64,000 nucleotides of DNA, taken from NCBI RefSeq assembly GCF_000003815.2, contig NC_049997.1, forward strand, positions 12,584,228-12,648,227. Direction: 5' to 3'. A program made the position numbers and the translations under genes. Under the pieces are notes generated by a model. It was given only the letters and a program-made list of their open reading frames with translations. It did not search any database and had not been told where the DNA came from. The stretch is from Branchiostoma floridae. Taxonomy: Eukaryota > Chordata > Leptocardii > Amphioxiformes > Branchiostomatidae. Of this stretch, positions 41,985 to 54,672 are shown piece after piece (position 1 is the first letter of the stretch; the number at the start of each line of letters is the position of its first letter).

Positions 41985-42393
41985 CCCCTGTCACATTGCG
42001 CGAAAATCGATAGGACGACGAGTCTGCGAACTCTAAATGATACTTTCAGCAGGTAAATGATACTTAATACGCCCGGTGTTTTCTCGATCAGCGCGCGATT
42101 TATAGTGATCGTCGGCGATTTTTAGGAGTCGCCCGGTGCTCGCTGTGCACAGAAGCAACTTATTAATACCCCTGTCACATCATATACGATCTTCGGACGT
42201 ACTTCGCGATCGCTGGAAGGTCGGCCAATTTTAAGATCTTCAGAGGGTCGTGCGTATTTTTCGCCCAAGAACTGCCGGCGATCAGGAAAAATCGCGAGAT
42301 GGTCGTGAGAAAACCGGATGTCTTACTCACGAAAATGTCATTTAGAGCTCGCAGAATCGTCGTCCGATCGATTTTTGTGTAATGTGCCTGTGA
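41985..42393. mobile_element. TIR element with about 45-bp diverged inverted ends
   Basis: Left end CCCCTGTCACATT then AAAATCGATAGGACGACGA; right end complements it (TCGTCGTCCGATCGATTTTT then AATGTGCCTGTGAT). An internal second copy of the start phrase AATACCCCTGTCACAT lies at 42166. It is about 410 bp, non-coding, and rich in CGATCG words. Confidence 0.65.
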
Positions 42394-43393
42394 TCTTGGA
42401 GGCTGTGAACGCCGACCGGACGCTTTATATTGTCAATAGCACATAACAACGAAACCCGAATAAGAAGTAACGTGATACAACCTAGTAATTAAAGCTACAT
42501 CATCTCACTAAGAGTTGTCAGTTCCCTTGACAAACTTGATTAGCTTGATGCAAGTCATTTATAAAATGTTAGCACAAAACGGTGCACACACCAATTCTTC
42601 CGCGTGACGAAAGGGTCTTGAGGGTTTTGGTTTGAGTTCGAATTTCTCATAATCTGCTGCGAAATGGCATGTAATGCTGGCATGGCTGAAAAGCGTAAGA
42701 AGTGATGTGTTTTTGGTGAACATCTGTTTGTCTCACTTCCTTGTATTACTACACGTTAACGTTGGAATTTATTCACCCCGTTGACCCAGATTCACCGTCT
42801 ATGCGTTCTGTGAGCCGTGTTTCTATGCCTCGCGCGTCGGGTTGTATATATATATATCGGTCATTTTCATGACAAAACTATAGGTGATGGATTTATTTCC
42901 ACGTCAAAATTCCCATTTTTTCGCATATTTTTTTTTACGTGAAAAAAAACTATTCTCTCTCAAAAATTACGTAAAGTAGAGCGGTTGAAAAAACTGAAAC
43001 CCGGTCGTTGTAAAGCTGGAGGGATGCCCTTCATTCCCATACACGGCTTTTCTGCTTCAGATGTATTTCCTGGAAGAGACGGCCTTTCGACTTGAGGGTG
43101 CGCAGCCTCGAATTGAGACCCCAAATAAACTGGGGTGTGCACCGATAATACATGACGTCCAAATCAACCAATCTACTCCCAGTTATGACTTTCTCTTTCA
43201 ACTTTTGCGACCAATGTATGACATCCACTTCAATGTACAATGGTTTTTTAAAAATAGATTAATGGTATTCAATTGAACCGATCTTGAGCCTTTTGTGAGC
43301 CTGAAAGTGACTGAGGTTGGGAACGGACCACTCCAAGGCTAAGCATAAAACAACTATTCTCCAAGTAGATGCTGAGACAGGCTAACGTAGGCC
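42394..43393. other. Spacer, nothing recognised
   Basis: A TATATATATA run near 42846 and a T-rich stretch near 42930. Short overlapping ORFs at 42960-43276 on both strands have no family signal. Confidence 0.4.
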
Positions 43394-44439
43394 GGTGTGA
43401 CAGCGGGGGCGAGATCACTAGCGTTTTCGCCCCCCTTTAACGTTTTCGCCCCCCCCCCCCCAAGAGCAGCTGGTTACTACATATTACAGGTGCGCTACCT
43501 GGTACTATACTGCACCTGGGGAGTAACGTATATGGTGTGTTACCTGGTACCTATATGGCACCTTATTACCGTACCGTAAGATGTCCTACCTCGAAAGTCG
43601 ATACTATATTGTTCGGTGCAAACATGACATTGAAATGAAAAAGACAATTTTTGCAGCTGAGGTGGCATAAAAACAGTGCTACTGCGAACGTATAAATCAA
43701 CACCGTCTATGGTACGGAATACGTCAGCTATATGTTTTCAATATGTCACAGTGTTTTCTTTCTTGTGCTGGAAACATTTCCAAAGCACTAACAAAAACAC
43801 ACGTGAATAATAGTTTCTCATTATAAACACTATCTACGCGCAAGTTGATATAGCTATTGCTAAATGCTACACAAACACTGGTAAAGTACTAGTCTTAAGA
43901 ATCACGTGTAAATGCATCAGTTCCTAAATACTAGAAAAAACAGTCATGTTGGAGGTGAAGATATCCCTTGGCCAGGTGCATATACCAAAATGTGCGTTAT
44001 TCTGATTAATACCTAATATTTGCATAATTAATAAAGACATTACATAGTTCTTTTGTGGTCACATCATGGTAGAAACTTCATATTGGAGATATATAGGTTG
44101 CTTGAGGACAGGTGAATACAATGAAATACATCTTATGTCAAGACTCAGGTATATGCAATAATGGGAATACAAGGGACCCAACCCTCCTTGTCTGAAACAA
44201 GTTCAACTATCTTATTACCATGTACGTAATTACGTTAATATTGATACTATGAATGGAGTTATGTATCAAAACCATGTCCTTAATCATTCTGAAACTGCAT
44301 TTTGTGATTTATACCAATCAACTTCTAAAATGTCATTAAACCCGTTTTTTTTTTGGGGGGGGGGCGAAATCGATAAAGGGGGGCGAGGTAGGGGGGCGAG
44401 ATCACTAGCTGGGGAGGGCGAGATCGCTAGTCACACTGG
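43394..44439. mobile_element. TIR element with C/G-rich inverted ends
   Basis: Left end GGTGTGAC followed by GGGGGCGAGATCACTAGCG and C runs; right end carries GGGGGCGAGATCACTAGCT and ends GTCACACTGG, an inverted match. About 1.05 kb; the interior is AT-rich and non-coding. It lies about 260 bp upstream of the gene B signal exon. Confidence 0.6.
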
Positions 44440-44662
44440 TATGCCTGGCCGTTGGTCTACCACGAAAGGGTGGCCCTACTATTTAACACCGTGGTACACC
44501 TGCTAGGACATTTCCATTCTAGCGTTGGAGTTTTGATGAATGAATGGATGAATGAAAGACTTTAGTACATTCATGCCTCGACGGACTAGGACCATTTACC
44601 AGTGGTACCTTTCTTACAGGTAGCTAATGAGATTTTGTAATTCTGTTTCTTTCTTCTCCTAG

Positions 44663-44758
44663 ATATAGCAGTTTGTAGTAGACAGAACGGGCTGAAGATG
44701 ACTCGTCACTTTGCGCTTGTCCTGGCTCTAGCACTCCTGACTTGGGGCGTCCATTCAG
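44663..44758 (+). CDS. Gene B exon 1: 5' UTR and signal peptide
   Basis: Acceptor TTCTTCTCCTAG before 44663 implies a further upstream 5' UTR exon. ATG 44698; [20 protein letters not shown]; donor TTCAG|GTATAA, phase 1. Confidence 0.82.
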
Positions 44759-47700
44759 GTATAACCGCCTCCCATCACACGGGAGAGAAACAACGTAAAC
44801 TGGAAGTAATAATTCAATTTCATTTTTGTCGTTATGCAAATGACATTATAATGTGCAAATTTTGTATCCCACAATGTACCTTGCCACAATATGAAGGTAA
44901 GCGCTAGAATAGTAGCGTATGTTAAGCGAAAATCCACTTAAGGGCAAATTTATGATAATCAATTTGTGTCACAATCGCATTCCTTTCATGATTTCCTTGT
45001 ATGAGAACTTCAAGGTATTTATAATGTTCTTGCAGAGCCCGTGTCTAACGTGGGCCAACAGGGCAAAGGACTGCCGCTGGAGGGGGCCATATCCAAACTT
45101 GAGGAAAAGGAGCTTCTCTTGAAGGAACTTGAAGGTACGTACTTCATCTTATTGCACAGCTCATCACTGCACACATCAATGGACAATGCATAGCAGCAGT
45201 CTTTGTACACAATCAAGTGTTTTATTCAACGGACGTTTCGGTGACCGTCTCTCACCTTCCTCTGGGCAACTTTGGAATCAGTTTGACTTTAGGGAGCATG
45301 TCGTGAAATAAAGTTAATGGACTGTTTCTAACTTTAATGTGTATAAAGTAGTCGGTTGCTTTTTTAACAGAGTTAGCTAAAGAAGAAGTCATGACCGACG
45401 GCAGCGATGGTACCAACAGCGTCGATTACAACATGCCTGAACTGGCAGAGAAGACGACATCTGTACCGCTCGGTTAGTCCATATTGATTTGACTATATGG
45501 ATGACATCCTCTGGGAACTCCAAAACTGATGCGAGCGTTTGATTAGAAAACTTTTGGTGAAAAAATTGCCTTCATTATGAAATCTAAGTGGTTAGGAAGG
45601 TTGAACAAATGGCCTAACACATAGAGTATGGTATTCCAAATAATAGATCCTTCATTTTTGTTCTTTCACATCTTCTTCTTGAATATACTTTTGCATTCTG
45701 TGACATTAGTATCCGCATGCTTTACATATGACACATATTTGTAATATGTAAAGATATTGTTAATCGACCATGTTTCTCCCAGAACCCATGTATCCAGACG
45801 ACCAACCGGCAGACGAAGATGAGCCATTATCCAACCTTCAGGAAGCGAAGATTCTCTTGAGAGAACTGAAAGGTATCATTGTGCCCTTCTGGAATTCCTG
45901 TCAGCAGATAGGGTGCATTTGTGTGCGTAAATGTGTAAGTGGACAGCATACTGGCCCGCCATGTTTTTTTTAAATTTTGTTTGTTTGCAATATCTAACAT
46001 GTAACTTCAGAAGTTGTGGATGGATCTCACTGATATTTGGTATGTGTGTAGGTATGGGGAAAGCGAAGGTCAAATTCAATATTGCTCCCCTTGCGGCTTT
46101 CTAAGGTACTACAGTGGAATTTTCGGCTTTGACTCATGTTCTGAACATACTGTGGTCATGCGTGGTAGATAGCTCTAAACAATTAAAATAATATCGCAGG
46201 TGTCTACTCTTGTCTAAAACTAGTAAAAGCTAACTCTAGGTTCTGGGTTATTGGGTTCGACTCCTTTTTCAAAGACACTCACTGTGGAAAACGAAAGATC
46301 CCACCTTTTCTATTATGTGTGGGCTTTGTGATGTTAGAAGGAGAATGTTTTTTTTTTGTCGGTGAATGTTAAGAAGTTTGGATGGAATTTGGTGACCTCT
46401 TCAAACAGCTCTTTTCTTTCGTGATCGTAGAAAGAGCAGTTTGACATAAAATTCGTCTTCCACCATGTTTGACCTGCACTGTTTGCAACTTCTTTTACAC
46501 ACAGGTAGCTTCTTGTACCGCCATCTCTCAACAATTCATGCATATGAGGACCTTACTTGTGTAATTATATGACAAACATTAATTTTATAGTACGACGTTC
46601 ATAAAAAGAAAAGACAAGAATCATTTGACGATGGTACTATATCTTATTGTTTCAAAAGCAGCTTAAATCAAACATCGGATATCTGATACTTTATCTTCAT
46701 TTAATGTCATAACACTACTGAATCTATTTATTTATAAAGATATAACCATGATTGCTTTGTTTTAACCGACTAATATGATATTGTCTCACATAACTAGCCG
46801 AGGAAGAAAGAATGACCGAAAACAACGATGACATGTCCGTACTTGCCGAGAAAAGAACTTCTGCGTTGGTCGGTGAGTGCAATTAATATTGTTACCTCCA
46901 TGAAATGTCCTGAAATGTCATGGAGGTTATATTTTACCCGGCGTTTGTCTGTCTGTGTGTGTGTGTGTCTGTGTGTAAACAAGATAACTCAAGAACGGCT
47001 GGGTGATTTGGTTTCATACTTGGTGTGTTGGTAGTGTGTGATGAGAGCTGGAAATGATTAGATTTTGGGCCCCCTAGCGGCTTCTCTTGGTACTGCAGCG
47101 CAAATTCCGGGTTTGCTATCTCGTGTTTTGAACAAGTTATGGTCACGTTTTTGGGGTGTTAGATAGCTCTTGGGCTCAGGAATGAGTAACATAAGTTTGG
47201 GCCTCCTAGCGTCTAGTTTTGGGATAGCAGGGGCATTTTTGTCAAAAACTTCTGAAGACGATAACTCAAGAAGGGAACAACGGATTTTCATTATTTTTTG
47301 TATGTACATACCTTAGACAATGTTGTACAAAATGACATGCTAATTATGCAAAATTGAAGTAAATGTGCATAAGTCATGAGAAGATTCGATCATAGCAGTT
47401 TTTGGTATGTATCTCTTGTCCCTGGCGTGATATGGTCGTGAAATTTCGCTGGTAGATAGCTTGCAGCGTCATGACAAAGTGGGGCAGGTTTCAGCCCCAT
47501 AACATTTAATTTTGGCACTGCAGGGGCGTTTTTGTCAAGACATTCCAAGAGGATAAAATATAAGCAGAAACCAAATATGGTAATGAGGAACTTATTTGCA
47601 TAATTTATGTAAAATTTGCAAAACCGCATTATGATTGATAATGGGAATCTTTACAGAAATACTTCCTTCCTCACACAGGAAGCGAAAGCCGTGGGTACAT

Positions 47701-50700
47701 CAGCCTGGGTTGCTGGAAGGACACAGGCAACCGCGCCATTCCGACGCTCGAAGGGTCAGATCCGCGCCTAGATGGCACATACGCGGCACGACCCAACGCT
47801 GTAGAGAAGTGTTACCAGGTAGCACGTTCTCGTGGTTTCCCCATGTTTGCTGTACAGCATGGCGGCTGGTGTGCTGGGTCTGCTAATGGGCTCAGCACCT
47901 ACAAGAAGTACGGGCCTTCCACAACCTGTGCAGCGGACGGCAAAGGCGGGCCTTGGGGGAATCAGGTCTACAAGATTACAGGTTAGAGTCTAGTCATTTG
48001 TGTACAGGTAGAAGTGGATTTGTTTATTTTGTCCATCTCTAAAGAATGAAAAGCCACTAAATAAGCATTTATCCTTACCTCATGATATTTCCACATGTTC
48101 AATCTCCCTTTTTTTCGAACTACCGTATCAATTGAAACTTTTCTTTGGCCGTACTTTCGTGCATTTCAGTACTTCGTATCAGTATTTTTATCATTAAGGA
48201 GAAATGAAATCAATCTGCTTTGGTGCAGGATTTTAATTTTAATTACCTTCGCCGAGAAGGTTATATTTTGGGTAGCGTTTGTATGTTTGTATGTATGTAG
48301 AAGACCAGCATAACTCAAGAACGCCAGAATGGATTGTATTGATATTTGGTATGTTGGTAGGTCTTGGTGAGACCTGGAAACGATTAGATTTTGGGCCCCC
48401 TAGCAGTCTGTTACGGTACTGCAGCAGAACTTCCTGGTTTGATATCTCAAGTTCTGAACATGCTGCAGCTATGATTTTTTAGTGGTAGACAGCTCTTGAT
48501 GCCGAGAGTAAGTGGTTTACGTATTGTTTTAGAACTGCAGGGCAGGTTTAGTGTCAGACTTTAAATGGGAATAACTCAAAAAGGGGTAAACGAATTGTTA
48601 TGATTTTTGGTCTGTAGATAGCTTAAGTGATGCTTCATATAATGAAATATCAATTATGCAAATTGGTATCTAATTTGCATAATTAATTAGGAAATTTTAT
48701 GAACACGCTCAGTTCCATTATAGGACCATTGCAACGTGTGACATTTGTAACTGAGAAGGAGAAGAATATTGATTGATATATATTATGCAAAATAAAGACC
48801 TAATTGGCATAATTAATGAGAAAATGCTATACTTTCATTGTGGTAAATGACAGTAACTTCTTACTTGGTGAATTTGGAAGTTATGTACAGGTGAACATCG
48901 TTGAACATCAATTATGCAAATGAGATCCTCATTTGCATAAATCATCAGAAAATGCGATAAAAGCCTTTTTCTTAACATAGATTGTGTACGTCTGGTGTCT
49001 GGTAGAGGAGATAATCAACTGATATAATTTATGCAGATGAGAACCTTATTTGCATAATTAATGACAAACAATTAAAACAGCAGTTGTAAAGAAAGGTAGG
49101 ATTATTTGGCGAAGGTATGGGGTCGTGGAACTCTAGTTGTAATATGTATATGTGGTAGGATGTTATGGTTACTCTTCTTAAATTTTTTATGTTTGATTTT
49201 TTCGTGCAACTTACACTGTGACAATTGTAATACCGGTGGATGAAGAAAATTTGTTTTCACGTTAACTCATGCTTGATGGTAAATTCTGCGTTGATTTCTT
49301 AAAAAATATGCTGTTGTTACCTCCATGAAATGTCATGGAGGTTATATTTTACCCTGCGTTTGTCTGTCTGTGTGTCTGTGTGTTTGTAAACAAGATAACT
49401 CATGAACGGTTGGGTGGATTGGTTTCATACTTGGTGTGTTAGTAGTGTGTGATGAAAGCTGGGAATAATTAGATTTTGGACCCCCTAGCGGCTCCCCTTG
49501 ATACTGCAGCGCAACTTCCGGTTTTGCTATCTCGGTGTTCTGAACATGCTATGGTCACGATTTTTGAGTATTAGATAGCTCTTGTGCTCAGAAATAAATG
49601 ACATAAGTTTGGGCCCCCTAGCGTCTAGTTTAACGATAGCAGGGGCATTTTTGTCAAAAACTTCTGACGAGGATTACTCAAGAAGGGAACAGCGGATATT
49701 CATGATTTTTGGTATGTAGGTACCTTAGACAATGTTGTACAAGATAAAATACTAATTATGCAAAATAGGATTACATTTGCATAATTAATGAGAATATTCT
49801 ATCATAGCAGTTTTTTCAATGTATCTCTTGTCCCGGACGTGATATGGTCTTGATATTCATGTCTTAGATAGCTTTAAGCGTCATGACAAAGTGGGGCAAG
49901 TTTCAGTCCCCTAACATTTAATTGTAGAACTGCAGGTGCGTTTTTGTCAAGACACTCCAAAGAGGATAACTGCAGAAAGGAACGACGGATTGCCTGCATT
50001 TTAGGTATGCAGGTAGCTTGGGCAAAGATGTTCATAATGATATGCATTTTATACAAATGAGGACTTAATTTGCATAATTAATGAGTAAATTGTATAATTC
50101 CATTGTTTGCAATAACTGGACTTCGATAAATGAAACACTTGTTAATTATAATCAGTGGAACATATGCAGATATCAAATATGCAAATGATGAACTTATTAG
50201 CATAATTTATGCAAAAATTGCAAAACAACTTAATGATTAATGATCTGAATTGGGAATTTTACTTGTGACATGTTTACTGTACGTTTGTCAATGATGAACA
50301 ACACCATGCATTAATCATGTTAATATTAAGTCATTTGCATGAAATTAACAAAAGCTCTAAATATTCATGGAGGTATGAGGTCGCCGAACTCTAGTTGTAT
50401 ATGTATTGTATTTGTTTATTTTGTCCATCTCTAAAGAACGGCTGGGTGAATTGTTTTCAGACTTGGTGCGTTGGTAGTGTGTGATAAAAGCTGGAAATGA
50501 TTAGATTTTGGGCCCCCTAGCGGCTTCCCTTGGTACTACAGCGCAACTTCCGGGTTTGCTATCTCGTGTTCTGAACAAGTTATGGTCACGATTTTTGGTG
50601 TTAGATAGCTCTTGTGCTCAGGAATAAGTAACATAAGTTTGGGCCCCCTAGCGTTTAGTTTTGGGATAGCAGGGGCATTTTTGTCAAAAACTTCTGAAGA

Positions 50701-53700
50701 CGATAACTCAAGAAGGGAACAACGGATTTTTATTACTTTTTGTATGTAGATACCTTAGGCCCCGTTCATGATGCAAAAATTAATGCGGATGCATCCGCAT
50801 TTTTGGCCGATGCGGATAAATTTCTCATCATGAATGCTCCGAAACGGATTTGATGCGGATTTTTCGGGACCACCTCGGGAGGTGGATTTGAAGCGGATTT
50901 TTAAAATCCGCATTTGCGAACTGTCATCATGAACGCAAATGCGGCGTGAATCCGCATTACATCCGAGTAACTTGGGGTCAAAGTTCGCGCCGTGACGCGG
51001 GAAACTGTGAAATTTTAGCGGTCACTATGGCCGCATCTCACTGCAGCCAGGCCAAGGCACAAAACCTTTCGTCGCTGCCGCCTCGTACGTTCCCTTCCGC
51101 GGGCACACAGCATTTTCAGGAAAAACACTAACAACAACAGCTGGGGATCCGCCATCTTTTTCGCAATGTTCTGTTGTTGCGTAATGTTCTAATTCCCTGA
51201 CGCGGATCTGAAACGGATTGCCCGTTGGCATCGTGGACACAAAATGTAAACTGTTTGCATGCGGATCATGATCGGATGGACACACATGCGGATGCATCCG
51301 CATTAATTTTTGCATCATGAACGGGGCCTTAGACAATGTTGTTCAAAATGACATACTAATTATGCAAAATAGAAGAGCATTTGCATAAGTAATGAGAATA
51401 TTCTATCATAGCAGTTTTTCTATATATCTCTTGTCCTGAACGTGATATGGTCCTGACATTTCGCTGGTAGATAGCTTGCAGTGTCATGACAAAGTGGGGC
51501 AGGTTTCAGCCCCCTAACATTTCTTTTCGGCACTGCAGGGGCGTTTTTGTCAAGACATTCCAAAGAGGATAACTGCAAAAAGGATTGACGGATTGGCATC
51601 ATTTTAGGCATGCAGGTAGCTTGGGCAAAGATGTTAATAATGATATACATGTTATGCAAATGGGGGCTTTTTTATAATTAATGAGGAAATTGTATAATTC
51701 CATTGTTTGCAATTACTGGACTTCAATAAATGTAACACGTGTTAATTATGATAGATGGAAAATAAGCAGAAACCAAATATGGTAATGAGGAACTTATTTG
51801 CATAATTTATGTAAAATTTGCAAAACCGCTTTATGATTAATGATGGGAATTTTATAATTGTGACATGTGTACGTTAGTCAATGATGAACAACACCATGCA
51901 TACATTATGTTAATGTGTTAGTCAATGGACCCTTCCAGCCGAACACCATATCGAACAAATAGAATCCCCTGTTCTATTTCGAATGCTCGGTCAAAAACAG
52001 CCCTAGTGGGACAGGAATGGCCAAGAGGAAAATGCTATGCCTTTTTTGTTTTACTACACAGGCTGAATATAGTTGTTTTGGGAATTGTAGGCGCTACATA
52101 GCATTACTTTGTTCCTGGGCAGGATGCACATGTAAAGCAATGTACGTAGAAGAGACGGGGCTCTGCACTAGCGGACTTTAATTGTAGTTGGATCTTATAT
52201 TTGGCATGTGGTAACGGTTACAAGCTCCCTCTCCGCGAGTGACCGAGCTGCTTTCTTCTTAATTTGTTTTTTCTCCTTAGCATGTATGCACATGCCATGC
52301 ATGCAACAAACGCGGTAGAAAACCTGTCACATATATATACTAGTACATACCCAACTTTACACCTGCATCGACCGCGTGTCAGAAACCGGACATTCTTGCC
52401 CACCAACATTGTAATATTATGGAGCGCCTCTCGCTTCCACTTTGACTGAAATTATATCGCCCTTACGGCAACTATAAACGTCTCCTCCTTAAACGACTGC
52501 ACCAAGTGGATGTAGACTTTAACAAAGAATGCATAGCATTTTTCTTTCGCCCGTTTTGAAAGGATTTCAGGACCCCAAGAGCTAAACCGAAGTTATACGG
52601 TATCCTCAGCTTAGAGCGGCGGCGGCCATGTTTTTGCAACTCGCGCCGTTTTTGACCGAGGTTTTGAAATAGAACCCGAGATCGAACAGGGGGCGGGGCT
52701 TATGGTGTTCGGTTGGAAGGGTCCATTGCATGAAATTTGCAAAAGCTCTAAATATTTCATGGAGGTATGAGGTCGCCGAACTCTAGTTATGATATCATTG
52801 TCATTGATATCGTGCACATATTTTTATGATATCATTGTTATTGATATCGTACACAACATTTCAAATTCAAGCGCATATACCTTTATTTTCATTCCTCATT
52901 AACTATGAGTGTTCCCAAAATTATTTCATCAGGCTGGTATATCATAGGATAGTGGAGCTTTCTTTTGCATAACCAGTAATGGTTATGCGCTTATTTGCCC
53001 CGTTAATATTCGCATCAACTTACAGATGTCATTATGCTATACCGATTTCATTGATTATGCAAAAGTTCTTTATTTGTATAATTTGCATTTTAGACAATTT
53101 GCAAATGTCGAAAGTATGAGCCCAAAATGTCGAAAGTATGAGCCCAAAAGCTAATGACAGAAATAATTTACACTCAAACTTTCTTTAATGAATTTTAATT
53201 CATTTTGCTCCGAATGCTTCTCTTCTCTCAGAAACGAGGTGGGAGTCCATCGCTGGACGGCTTAAGTTCGTATCAGTTGGGTCCAACGGCGTCTGGGGAG
53301 TGAACGGCAACGATGACATCTATTACCGCGCTGACACGTTTGAAAATGCAGCGTCTTCGGGCAGCGGTTGGGTGCACATCGGGGGTAAACTGAAGCAGAT
53401 CTCATCAGGACACTCAGTTTGGGGTGTCAATGCCAACGACGACATCTACATACGACAAGGTCAGTATGATTTTCCCCGGTATTTCCACTGCAACAATCCT
53501 CTCAAGAAAGTCACCAGCGATTTTACACGTCAAGCAACTAACTATACCTGCCCGCAATCCGTCCGTTTCGCCGCGTTTAAGCGCTGACATAATACAGACT
53601 AATTAAGACGTAATACAGACTTTCAGGAGATGTAACACTTACTTTGTAAATAAAGGACGTAAATAAAAAGGGCGTAAACAATCACCGCTTGCGGTCCTGT

Positions 53701-54623
53701 CAATCACCATGATTGACGGCGGCAAAGAAGCGCGTCTGGGATATCCAGGATGAGCTTTGGTTTAGAGCGCTTTTAGTATTATATAATAGATTGAAGCACA
53801 TTTAGGATGCAGGCCTATCCCAGATGTGCTTCTATCCTAAAAGCGCTTTTGGGATAGAGCACACTTGGGATAGTACAAGATCTCACGATTTCGTTTCTTT
53901 TTAGGCATATCATCCAGTAACCCTACAGGGACCGGATGGCACAGGGTTGGAGGGAAGCTCAAACAACTGGACGTCAGCTCGACCGCAAAGCAGCTGTGGG
54001 GCGTCAACAATGGAGACAACATCTACCGGCGGACAGGGATCACTACAGCGGAACCAAAAGGTTACGGACTTCATCTTTTTTGTTGGCATCCATCTGTCTC
54101 GGAAGACAATGGTAGACAGACAGTTATTACTCGGTGAAGAGGGTTGTGCACGTCCTTCTCCACCCTCTCGTCTACTGGCGCACTAAGTCTCACAGGGACA
54201 GAATTGCATGCCATGTGTGTGACGGCTCCAGCAGATGCAGCTTTGTTGTTCGGAGTATCCGTCTCCTAGGAGAACTTCCAACCAAGGATGCAAGGGGTTC
54301 CTCCTACCCCTGAGTCGTGTATAGCGGGTGCGTCATGCCCGAACATGCCCCTATGGCCATAAAGGCCTGTCACTTCAACTAGCCGCAGCTAGGTACTCAT
54401 TTACACCTGAGTTAGATGAGAAAGTCGTGTAAAGTGCCTTTCCCAAGGGCACAAGATCGGTGACATGGCAGGATTCGAACGCAGGACCTCTTGAGCCGGA
54501 GCCCAACGCTCTGCCGATTGCGCCTTGCGATCTCCTGCGGACTTGAAATCCATCTTTTAATTCATAACTCTATTCATACAAGGGGATTAATTCATAACTT
54601 TACCCATACAAGGGTATTCAAGC

Positions 54624-54672
<49 letters not shown>

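Larger units (their letters stand above)
50440..52787 (+). mobile_element. TTACCTCCATG-family copy split by two nested insertions
   Basis: Body from AACGGCTGGGTGAATTG to CTCTAGTT, lacking the 5' hairpin. It is interrupted by a Harbinger-type element (50758-51328) and a second TIR element (51923-52728). The matching uninterrupted sequence is seen in the copies at 46892 and 49317. Confidence 0.8.

Noticed and set aside
50946-51131. 61-codon ORF inside the Harbinger element
   Set aside because: Too short, no transposase motif; the element is non-autonomous.
54350-54540. tRNA gene on the minus strand
   Set aside because: A and B box-like words are present but no cloverleaf could be drawn and the body matches another interspersed copy; a tRNA-derived SINE.
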